Notes under the pieces: model-generated | Databases searched by the model: none | What the model was told of the DNA's origin: nothing | What the model saw: only the letters and a program-made list of their open reading frames with translations | Source of the DNA: Nannochloropsis salina CCMP1776 | Lineage: Eukaryota; Sar; Eustigmatophyceae; Eustigmatales; Monodopsidaceae | Assembly: GCA_004565275.1 (NCBI GenBank) | Contig: SDOX01000005.1 | Coordinates: 19,340 to 83,339, forward strand | Reading direction: 5' to 3' | DNA length: 64,000 nt | Translations under genes and position numbers: made by a program | Shown here: positions 10,322 through 23,804 of the stretch, one piece after another | Layout: every line of letters begins with the position of its first letter | Position numbering within the stretch: the stretch's first letter is position 1

Positions 10322-10861
10322 AAGACTACTGTCCTATCAATACATATCCATCCTTCTGACGACCGGGTTCTACGAAGGGGGCCGAAAACAGTTCGTGGAA
10401 TGTTAGGTGGTTCCTGCCGACCACGAACATGCCCGGACCAATGGTCACGGAGAGTTTCTTGCAAGAACATGGCAACCCCTTTGCCAACGAAGCATGCACT
10501 GTGAACCCGCGGCGCGCGGCCCGGCAATAAATGGTGGAAAGGGTGCCGTCCGACATCGAGATTTTATGGCGGACGGGGCGCGAATGGCGGTAGCCGGCCC
10601 TCTCGGATGTTCACCCCGGAGCGTTCCCCGAGAATTCCCGGGAACAACGTCGTACAGGTGGATTTTAAGGGGAAAGACGGTCACGTTGAGCTCACCGAGT
10701 CGTACAGCCTTGCGCTTCGGGATGAAGTCGGGTTCTTGACCGTGGCCGTCTCCATTTTATGGGTGCATTGCTGGAGGGTCCGTTGTTCACTGTCACCGCG
10801 CTTCTGTCGGCTTGTGCCGTCTTTCAACTTCTATCCAGGAATAGACAGCGACGCAAACTAA
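10322..10861 (+). pseudogene. Decayed coding stretch of unknown family
   Basis: Protein-like segments lie in different plus-strand frames, interrupted by stops and apparent frameshifts. They read YISILLTTGFYEGGRKQFVE, then after a one-base shift VRWFLPTTNMPGPMVTES through NPFANEACTVNPRRAARQ and a stop, then RVPSDIEILWRTGREWR and a stop, then in another frame NVVQVDFKGKDGHVELTE continuing SYSLALRDEVGFL. The local GC is higher than in the AT-rich flanks. No splice pattern I could find restores one frame. I do not recognise the family. A degenerated gene copy is the simplest explanation; a spliced functional gene with unusual exons is less likely. Confidence 0.35.
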
Positions 10862-11512
10862 TTTAAATAAATGCAAATAAGAGATGGAGGTCACGCGGCT
10901 ATGACAAAAGTACGTTAATTTGCGAAATTTCTACATTACCATACAATTTTTGGAATAAATTGATATTTTAAATTTGGAAAAACTTGTCTGCTGGCTGGCA
11001 CGCATGAAGTAGTAGGATTTTCCGAGCGCCGCCCCCCCAAAAAGCCCTGATGATTTTCGGGCATGGAATTGATTGTTACAGACTGTTCTCATACCCTCAT
11101 TCTATGCTTGTCTCTAGTCTTGATGCATGTTGGGAGAGGTAGGGCGATAACCTTGCATATCGAAGAGTGTCACTCCGTTGCCTTCAAGATGAAGTTTCAG
11201 GACAGCCTAGTTTTCAATGACCTTGTGTAATTTGAATCAAAGTAAGGCATATTTTGGAAAGACATGTTTTGCTCCCAAATTGCTTTTCCCCTGCCAATAT
11301 TGATGGAACATTACTATATAATTTGAACAGGAAATTAGAAAAAATGAAGTTTTGTAGGAAAAAAAGAAAATCATGACCAGACGTAGTTGAGTCTTTGAAC
11401 TTAGCATCAGCAAAAGTTGAATGTCTTGAGTAGTGGCTCAATCTCGTGGTCTTTCTTGACCTTCTGTGCGTGTGCTATCCTACCGACCGTCACATTCTAC
11501 TTCTACTCCCGC
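10862..11512. other. AT-rich intergenic stretch
   Basis: This stretch is AT-rich with several A/T runs and no supported gene. It contains the 3' flank of the helical secretory protein gene on the right. Confidence 0.5.
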
Positions 11513-13445
11513 CTAAAGTTCATCATTCTTTTCGTCCGCCGATCCGTACATTAATCGCGCGTTCTCCCGCATGATGTCCTTCCACTTATCAGGATCGGAG
11601 GCAGCAGCACGAAGGTCTGGATCCTCGAAGGTATTGAGCCATTCCTAAGCGTTCACGTGAAGATAGGGTAGGTTCGAGAGAATCTTAACTACCTGTCACC
11701 CTCGTTCCACGTTGTTCCATATCATTCTTCGCACGAACCTCGTTTTCCAAAAAGTTTTTCCGCGCGTTCTCCATCTTTTCCGGGTCATCCAGCGACCTCT
11801 TGAGCTGCATGAGGGTAAGCATTCGGGCATGAATGGCACCATCCATCACATGGACCCCCGTGTACGCGGATTTCTGACCGTCTCTTACCCTGCTCGCTAC
11901 AATCGAGAAAACGCCAACTCTCTATATGTCGACTCTTTTGTAATCCTCACCTCATTTCCCATCCCAGCAAATATCTCCGCCAAGTTTGCGGCCGCCTCCT
12001 CGATAGCATCGTCCTCTCCGGCCAGAAGTGCCTTCACTTTCTGTGCCGGCCACACAAGGTAATTCAATAAATCAACACGACAACTTCTCTCTCATTGTCA
12101 CGAGCATGTCGATTTCTTCCCTGCCATGGCGGGTTGAATTCCCTCTAGTCCTCCCTATGTGCTCACCCTCTGCTCAGAAGGGTCCAGGTTCTTCAACAGC
12201 TCCGCCATGACTTCCTCCCGCTTACCCTCGTCGTCAACCATGTCAAGGATAGTATCGGAGACCTATGTAATCGAGCAGGGGGCAAAAATGATGAGAAAAG
12301 GGTGACAGCGCAGGCACGGGAGGGAAGCAGCCGAGGCGTAGGGCAGAAATTCGAGGCACGCCTACCTCTTTAAACTCATCCATGCCTTTCTGAAACAGCT
12401 CCTTGAGTTTCTCAGGGTCGTCGAACTCGGGCTTTTCCAATATCCTAAGGGGAGGAAATAAAGTGATGCAGACGAATTCTCACAAACTTTACCTTCTGAG
12501 ATCATTCCTTCTCCCCTCTTGCCCCCATTCAGACCCTCCCAGCGCCAACGTGGCCACTCGAAACATGAGCACCCTGTGCTTCCTTCCCACACACTCTCCT
12601 TACTTTTCTAAACCCGGCAGATTTTCGAAAAGAGGCGACTCCCGCAGCGCTTTCTTGAGAAGAACAGGGTCGTCCATCATGGCCTGTATCTCTGGAGACT
12701 GTGCCGTGGAAGAGGGGGGGTCAAGGGAGGCACGAATAGACAGGGTGAGACGCATGTCGGGAGGGGGGGAATGAGGAGGAAAAAACGTGTCACTTGCATT
12801 CATGGCCTCTTCGACGACGCTCTTCATGTCCAGGTCGCCAATATCCAGGTCCATCGCTTTCAGCATGTCGAATGGGTTCAGCTCCTCCTTCCTGATGTTA
12901 AGCGACAAACCCATGTGGTAGAAGTGGCATGTGCCCCGAGAGAAAAAATTAGAAGGAGGTGCGAAAGGAAATATATCATAATATACGGCTGATATCCCCG
13001 CCAGGCACATTGCAGCAACGGCAGGCCTCCACGTACCCTCCTGAGTGTTTGGCAATTTTCTGCATGTCATCAAATGAAAGACCTGTTCGAATTCGATAGA
13101 GACACAATGAGAAGATGCGGACTTCCACCTACGTCAAAATTTCTCATTCGATTTTTTTTCCTCCCTTCGTCCGCACCTCTCGTTTGCTGCCTGGGACAAG
13201 TGGACTTACCGCCTTGAACGTCCTCAGGCCTCACCGCACCATCTTCCTTCTTCACTTTTTTCATGCCCCACTAGAAAAAAGGGAGAGGGGGGGATTTAGC
13301 CGAAGATGCTTCAAAGGAAAATATCGCGGTACAAAGCAGAGGACGATGGACCCCGCCTTCTACATACCTGAGCCTGAACTACGAGCAGCAGACATGAAAG
13401 CAGCAGCAGAAGAAGACGACCCGAATATAATAGGCGCGTACACAT
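11513..13445 (-). CDS. Signal-peptide-bearing, alpha-helical acidic protein, about 10 exons, function unknown
   Basis: Ten short exons chain in phase from ATG 13445 to TAG 11513, giving roughly 300 residues. Exon 1 is a classic signal peptide: MCTRLLYSG, a leucine-rich core, then VQAQ, with a likely cleavage after VQA. The mature part is charged and helical, with recurring Asp-Pro cap motifs: MMDDPVLLKKALRESP, KPEFDDPEKLKELFQKG, NLDPSEQR, KRSLDDPEKMENAR and FEDPDLRAAASDPDKW. The DP-rich helical pattern resembles STI1/Hop DP modules, as found in co-chaperones such as Tic40, but this is only a pattern resemblance. In a secondary-plastid alga a signal peptide could mean either ER/secretory or plastid delivery. 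The first mature residues lack the Phe expected of many bipartite plastid leaders (they are Q-W-G). Exons of 60-130 bp and introns of 70-200 bp make automatic prediction error-prone. Confidence 0.72.
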
Positions 13446-13872
13446 GACGAAATTCTCTCCTACAACCTGTGTCTGGCATGAATGGGAAGAAACATGAAGA
13501 GGAACAAGGGCAAAGAGATGCAAAGAGAGGTTTCCCTGCCCCTCCCTTCGCTAGGCTGCATTTGGGCGAAAGGGATATGGAGATGACATACACAAATCAT
13601 TGACGTCCGTAGTAGGTGACAAAGAGCACTCCATCAAACTCTATGCGGAAGGTGCACTTGACAGATACGAGAGGAATAGTACGCAATACATTTTTTTCCT
13701 CCTCGCAGCTCATACCTAGCCTCCTCCACCACTTTTATCGCCCCTCTTTCGACGCTCGCCTCCTCGCTCGATCCAGCTCAACTCAACCATGTAGCTTGCG
13801 CAATATACACACCACACAACCCGCTACAGATCTTCTGGGTCCAGGTCACGCTCATGCCTTCAAATAGCCGAC
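13446..13872. promoter_or_regulatory. Divergent promoter region
   Basis: This 427 bp spacer lies between the head-to-head helical secretory gene and the M1 peptidase gene and must hold both promoters. I found no clear core element. Confidence 0.4.
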
Positions 13873-16800
13873 ATGCCGAGAGAGGAGGTGAACGAGGCTG
13901 CAGGTGGGTGTTTTCTTCCTTCATATTTTTGTTTATATTTACTTAGACATACTTTTTCCCACACGCTTCTGGACAGGCATAAAGCTGTCTCGAGGCTTGG
14001 CAACCATTCGGTCAATAGAGTAAAAAAGAGAATGAGGAGAAAGGGAGGGAAGCGAGACAGTACGATGGATGGGTTTTTGTTGCCAGGGGCTAAAAGCCAT
14101 TACGTTCCAGACTTGATGATATTCCCGGTGCACCAAGGTACGGCTATTGAGGAGAGGGAAAAGGAGCACTTCTTATTTAGGATCTCTGTCTATATGTTTA
14201 TCTTAATATTTTTTGGGTCTGAACACATCCAAACATAACCTGGCAAAGCAATTGAATCATTGTCACGGTCTGAGCCTGTGTTCCCATTGTGCCCGCCTCC
14301 TCGTCTCACACCCCGACTCTCTCCCCAGACATCCACTTAGATCTGACACAGATCCCACAAAAGACGCTCAAAGGCGTGGTGCACATCACTTTCGCCTGTC
14401 GATCGCCCACAGAGGGAAGGAAGGTCGTGCTTGACGCAGTGGCCTTTGCGGAATTGGCGGTGAGTTCTGCAAGCGCGCAGCGGGATGTGAGAGGGCAGGA
14501 AGGTGTCTTCCACGTGGACGGGGCGGATTGTGCAAGGGATCATGTGCACGCCTTTTATCCTGAAACCGCTTCTGAACATTTCCAGATGATGCCCTCCTAC
14601 CCTCCTCCTCCGTCCTCGCCTGCAGGTAGACAGCTTGGACGCGAGCTTCTCCCTGTCGTACCGCTACGACGGGAAGAGGGTGCAAGTCGTGTGGGACAAT
14701 CCGTGGCGCGTGGGGGAGCAGCGACGGATTCGAGTGCTTTACACTGTCGTCGCCCCCGTGGCCGGTGCGAAGGAGGAGTGGGGAAGAAAGAGAGGAAGGG
14801 AGGTGGCAGGAGGGGAGGACAGAGAGTCAAGCAGACATGGCGGAAGGGAAAGACGCGCTCCGTTGGCCATTCATGATTCAACCCCCCCACTCCAGGCATG
14901 CACTTCTGTGGGGACGCCGGCGATGGCAAGGGCCCTACGTACATCCTTTCTGACCACGAGACGGAGAAGTACGGCATGCCCCATCCCCCTGTCATCTCCT
15001 CTTCCTCGCCCCCTCCCTTCGAATCCATTCTTCCTTCCGAATTATTTCTCATTCTCTACGTCACTCGAATCCATTTCTCCTGCCGAGTGGTCCCCCATTC
15101 CCTGCGTCACCTCTTGCCTCTTCTCCCTTTCTTTCCTTCCTCCCAGAGCTCGCTACTGGCTCCCTTGCATGGACGTACCCGCCGTCCGCACCACGGCCTC
15201 ATTCTTCCTGACCACGCGACCGGAGCACTTGAGCTTTGCGAATGGGGAGCGGGTCGATAGCGGGGAAGGGGCGCCGGGCGCTCGGCCGGCGTGGGGACAG
15301 GGTCAGTGAGGAAGTGTCGCGTCGCAGACAGGTCATGGGATGCGCCATGCTGATGTTTTCACTCCCCCTTTTTTGCAGATACGAGGACCACCTGCTGGCG
15401 CCTGGACATCCCTTGTCCTTCCTACCTCCTGTGTGTGGCCGCGGGGGCCCTTGCACTCTTCAAGGAGGCCTCCGAGGAGAGCAAGGCCCTCCTGCCCGGG
15501 TGCCCCATCGCCTACATCGCCCCTGTGGGCGTGGAGGAGCGAAACGTTCGCCTCGCCTTCGAGGTCGGGTCTCTCTCCTCACCTCCCGCACCAGTGTCAA
15601 CGCCTTCCGTGATGGTCCTCTCTGTCCCCTTAAATCCATTTATCTTGCCCTGTCATCTGTCTTCTTCTGGTTGTCGGCTTCGATCGGACTTTACGCATCC
15701 TTTCGTCCCTTTTCTTCCGCTTTTTTGGGGGACGACTGAACCGTGACTTTCTTCCCTATCCGCAGCCCACAGCTCGAATGCTGCACTGGATCGCAAACAA
15801 GGTCGGGAATGGGACATTTCCCTTCCCCAAGTACTACCAGGTCGGGAGGGAGGGAGGGAGGGAGGGAGGCGGCAGAGGGGGAGCGGTGTGGGGAAGAGAC
15901 AAGAGAACCCTGAGGCTGTCGATTGCTCCGTCCTGATTCACAGACTCCTCCTCTGTCATGCAGGTGATGGGAGACGCGCATGAGTCGGCGATGGAGAATA
16001 TCAGTTTGGTGTCATGGGGCCTCAACTGGCTGATGGATGAGACACTCTGTGCGTGGGAAAGGGCGGGAAGGGTGGGAGTGAGAGCTCGAGGGAGGAGAAC
16101 TGAGAAAAGGGGGGCGGAGGCAGGAAAAGAGCACACGAAAATCGATGCGCTGGGGTACGCTGTCTGTATTTGAATCCAGCACGCCACCGCTCGTGGTACT
16201 TATTTTACTATGCCTTCCGCCTATTTTTGGTTCAGTGAAGGAAGACAGGCTGGTCATGAACTCGATCAACATTCACGAGATCGGACACAGCTACTTCGGG
16301 GACTGCCTGGTGGTAAGGCGGGAACGACGAGACATGGGGAGCAGTGTGCAGAATCCGGGCGGCAGTGTTAAAGGAGAAAGCTTGCTGAGAATCCCTCTTG
16401 TGGCAGCGCACGCGACATCCTTAGAGGATTTTCAACAAGTCCCGTTCGGCCCCCATATCATTCCCTACCCCACACTGCAGATACAGCATTTTGAGCACGC
16501 CTTCTTGAAGGAGAGTTGGGCTACCTACATCGAGTGCTGCTGGTTGGAAGATACCGAGGGCCAAGATACCTTTCTCTTCCAGGTCAGGAAAAGCGGGAGG
16601 GGCGGGGCAGTGGGCCGGTTAAGATGCAGGAGATGGGCGAAAGCCCTTGCTTTCTGGTTTATTAAATTATTTTAAAATCTCCTATGTTTCATTTTGGACG
16701 TCGCTTCTCTCTTTTCTTCAATTTTTCCCCAGCTTTATACAGACCTACGCGCTTACATTACTGAGGTGGAGGACGACTATGCGCGACCGATTGTCACGCG

Positions 16801-19800
16801 CACATACAATTCCTCGTGGAGCATGTACGATGATCACCTGGTAAGAGGGTTAAACTTTGAATAATATAATACTGAGTTATTATGGGTTATGCAAGGCACG
16901 AGAGTCGTAGATTTTGATGCCTTCACAAGTATATAGCTAATTCGCGACGGCCGCCTGAGTACAGGGCACATTTCTTGAGGAGCCCTCAAGGATTAGTCTT
17001 CTAAACCTATAAATCTTATCCAATTCTTGCCTTCTTCCCGTCTCCTGCTTTCCATTGACAGTACCCCGGTGGATCCTGCCGTCTGCACATGCTCCGGAAG
17101 CTCCTGGGCGATCAAGTCTTCTGGCAGGCAGTGCGGGCATACGTGGACCGGTATGTAGAACCTCGGAGGATGGAGAGGGCAGTGACAATCTTAATGGCTT
17201 GACTTCTTGGATGTCTCGTGTCTTTGGTAGATTTGCTTTATGACACATGATTGCTGTCTTTTCAGGAATATGCATAAAGTCGTGGAGACGAGTGACTTCC
17301 GCAAGTGCTTGGAGGAGGTCTCCGGCCGCTCTCTGGTGCGTTTTTTTGAGCAATGGTTCTACACGCCATCCTTTCCGCAGGTATGAATATCTTTTCTTGT
17401 CGGCTTGTCTCAGTCGTCTCGCCATTTTCGTGTGCGGGGGCGAGTTTGGATCCTCTTTTTTTTTTTTTGACGTTTCTCGCTTCCTTCTGAACCTACTCCC
17501 TGCAGCTAAGGGGCGAGTGGGAATATGACGAGGAGACCAAGGTCATCACGCTGAGCATCAAACAGGGGGAGTTGGAGGACAGCGATCGCGAGGAAGACGA
17601 TGATGAGGAAATAAGCTTGTTTGATATTGCTTTCACGATAGAGGTCTACAACAGGGAGGGGGTATTGGAAACAACCTTGAGGCCTGCCTTGACTCGCACA
17701 ACCCGCAAAGTAGTCGTTCAAGCCAAAGTCTCTCGCTCGCCATGCTACGTGCATGTGAACCCGCAGCTGGCTGCGGTCATGACCCTTGGTGAGTCAGTTT
17801 GGAAAGGGAGGGATAACGCGGGACGGATAGTCGCGTGGCATATGTAAACGAAGCCGCGAGAGTGTCTGTGTGTTGGGGCTTATCGAGCAGCGGATCGCGA
17901 TAATGGCGCGAGAGTATCTGTGTGCTGGGGCTTATCGAGCAGCGGATCGCAATAATGGGTCGGAATGTGGCGCCTGATAGTCATTCATTGTTCTCGCGCA
18001 ACCAAACATTGGGATCTAAATGACAGACATGGAATGTGAGGAAGAAATCCTGGCAGCGACAGCGCGACGTGCCACCGACCTTCCCTCTCGCATTTGGGCG
18101 TACGAGCAGCTCATCGAGGAGGTGGCTACTCCCAGTGCGATGGCTCACGTCCGGTAAGGCGACAAAAGAACTTGTGTAGATGCTTCTTGAGACAAAATCC
18201 AGCCTAGACTTCGTATGCCAATTATTCCCCCGCTGAAAATACACATGCGCCGAGACAGTGAGCACGTTCCTGCAGAGCCCTTTTGGGGCGTACGCGTGGC
18301 CGTCGCGGACATTCTCGGCGACAACCCGTCTCGGACCAGCGCGCAAATTCTAGGGGAGTTGTTGAGAGCCGAAAAAGATCCACGTGCCCTCCATCACATC
18401 GCTGAAGCATGCGGCGCGTTTCGACATCCGCTTCTCAGAGATGCCTTGCTAGACGTGTGGACCCGACAGTGGGACTTGTATCGGTAATGAGGGCCGGGTA
18501 TGAAGTTACAGGAGATCAAGACGAGAATCGTAGGTTTCTTGCTTTTGGGTGATTGTCGCATTCGCTTGATGTTTTCTTTCTACTCTATCCATTGGACGCA
18601 GGGCGAAGGCGGAGATATTGACATCCCTTGGGAGTCAGAATGATGTTCAGGACCTGGAGCTCCTTCTGGATATTTGTCGGGAGCACGAGTCGTCGGAAGG
18701 CGCGAGGAACGACCCCAACTTGCTGGAGACAAACATCGTGGGCAGCGGTCTGTATGGGAGAAGGAATCACGGCAGTTATTGTCTATGGCGTGAATGTTAA
18801 CGACAGCATGTGAAGTCATATGATTGGTCGCTGTTTCGTTTTGTTCCTCATAGTCTGCCTTTTTACACACCCAGGTGCCCTACGTGGCCTCTCTTATCTG
18901 CGTGCAGCACACCCTGTCGGCAAGCACAATACAATTAATGCATATAAATATCTGAAAACCCGCCTCACGGATGGCGGGAAAAGGGAGGCCCAGCTTTCCA
19001 TTCGGATAGTGGTGGTCGAGGCCTTTGCCCGCGCGGCGTCTTACGTTCAAGACAAGAGCACGAGAGAAGAGGCGGCCGAAATATTAGCAGGGTTGTTGAT
19101 GGATGAGGAGCAGCGAACGGCGGAAATAGCAGCGTGGGCGCTATCGGAATTCCTGCCTCTGGAAGCTGAATATTATCGAAGGTAAGCGGAAGTTTGGCAA
19201 CGAGGAAAAGAGAGGTTTCGAAGTGTAGTGAAGAGAGAAGATAGACAAAACGAATATTGTTCTTGTGATATTGTTGATAAGGATGTTAACATATAGATCT
19301 ATTTTTTATTCCCTTCTCCAGTGAGCTTTTCTCTCTTCGACATCGACTCCCGGTGCAGGAGCATTTCTCGCTCGACAGGCTCTTGCGAGACCTGGATGAT
19401 GAGAAAGAGGAGGCCACGCCGCTGCAGAAGTTGAAGAAAAAAATGGAACGGTGGGAAGATCGGGTTGGAGCGTGGGAAGAGGCGCTCGAGGAGCACGTGG
19501 CTGATGTTGACAAACATCTGCTCAAGAATGAGGGAAAGGGAAAGGGAAAAGTTCCGAGCGGAAGGAGCAGGACACCAAGAGGGGACGAAAGTGGGAGCTC
19601 TGAGGATAGTGGGAGTGAAAGTGAGAGTCAAAATGAGAGTGAGAGCGAGAGTGGGGGGAGTGGGGGTGGGAAAAGTGAAAAGGGTGGTGAGGGAGGTAGC
19701 GGCGGAGTCAAGACGAAATCTGTGCACCACCATGGACACACCCGTCGCCGTCATCGGGGAGGGAAGGGAAGGGGTTGGAGAAAAGATGGGGGGCACAAGC

Positions 19801-19880
19801 ATGGACACCACATGCGAGGCGGGGGGCGAGGAGGCTCTGGGGGGGGACGAGGGGAGCGAGGTGCGCAGCAGGCGTTTTGA
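13873..19880 (+). CDS. M1-family zinc aminopeptidase with C-terminal helical-repeat region and charged His-rich tail, about 20 exons
   Basis: Twenty exons join in phase from ATG 13873. The N-terminal beta domain includes IHLDLTQIPQKTLKGVVHIT and ARYWLPCMDVPAVRTT. The catalytic domain has the exopeptidase motif as SAMEN (family G-x-M-E-N), the zinc site HEIGH and, after splicing, the third ligand Glu exactly 19 residues on (HEIGH-x18-E, in LKESWATY). The helix around YPGGSCRLHMLRKLLGD carries the family's transition-state Tyr. It continues with FFEQWFYTPSFPQ and a beta-sandwich, then helical segments (DLPSRIWAYEQLIE; AKAEILTSLGSQNDVQ). With all zinc ligands retained it should be an active peptidase. 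TAF2, a related fold, usually lacks them. The last exon adds a coiled coil, a Ser/Glu-rich stretch, a Gly-rich stretch and a His/Arg-rich tail. The intron near 17.86-17.96 kb contains a tandem repeat. Confidence 0.9.
17855..17957. repeat. Two-copy tandem repeat, about 52 bp unit, within an intron
   Basis: Two near-identical copies of a unit beginning CGCGAGAGTGTCTGTGTG and ending GGATCGCGATAATGG lie side by side in the intron after the exon ending at about 17790. They differ at about three positions. It looks like a recent local duplication. Confidence 0.85.
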
Positions 19881-20230
19881 GGAGGAAGAGGATAGAAAAA
19901 GATAATGGCGTTTGAGATCTCTTTCCATGTCGAGCATTTGTCTTTTCTCGAAACGTACTTGGAGGGACCTGAAGAAGGAGGCAGTAGCGGCTCCGCCGCC
20001 ATACCTAACGGTACACGTTCATCCTCGTTTCATGATCTCCTGCCCCCTCTGACGCGATCATCTCACTTCTCGCTTTTCCATTTTTCGAAGGATATTGGCA
20101 CAATTAAAAAATGCATGCATCGCTTCATTCGTTGGGATAAGATGCCTTCACACCATTTGAGCCTCGCCTCATAGGTCCACGACAAGACGAAAAATAGCCA
20201 TGAAGGCTATTGCCCCATCGTCCATCTCCC

Positions 20231-23142
<2,912 letters not shown>

Positions 23143-23804
23143 TAGTTATTAGAAAAGGCCTGATGCGTACGATTCCATGGACCAAATAGACAGTAAGGTT
23201 TTGAGGTTTGAGGGGGGGATTCGGGAGGGTACGTGGGAGGGAAAGCGCTCAAGATTCTTAAACCAGAATTAGCGACACGTGCGATAAGCTTTACGTGCCC
23301 TGGACAGGTTTTCGACACGCGCGGAGCAAAATTTTGCGCAGAGTCAACAGACCAAGATTGATAATCATCTCAAGAAACAATTCTATTGCATTTTGTTAAA
23401 GCACGCTGGAGGGAGTCAGCCAATGGCCCGACCGGCTACTAGGTTGGCTGCGCATAAAGTAACCATCAAGTTGCTTCTTTCTTTGATGTGAATATCGCTA
23501 TCTCGATTATTGATTGAAGGTGCCACCTTCCATTTGGTTAGTTTTACTCTTCATACAACTTAATATGCGAACGTGTAGTTTCACGAAAAAAGGGTCACAG
23601 CCATACCTAGCATCTGTGTCCATTATTCTTATGCGCGAACAGCAGCCCACTTATTTCTTAGACTGCTTAGTTTTGTTTACCTGATGTCATAGTCTTTACA
23701 TAATCGCACTAGCACATTTGATTTGTCGTCAGGGCTAACATGGAAACATCTTCGCCCCGGCTCGCCTATGGCATTCGCCCTCTATGATCTTGCTTCTCCC
23801 CCAC

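Noticed and set aside
14597-15309. Long open frames on both strands around the early M1 exons
   Set aside because: They are shadow frames caused by GC-rich exons and introns; they read through intron sequences and lack domain motifs.
14289-19880. TAF2 (TFIID subunit) as identity of the M1-like gene
   Set aside because: The fold is similar, but all three zinc ligands and the MEN motif are present, and TAF2 proteins generally lack them. An enzymatic M1 peptidase fits better.
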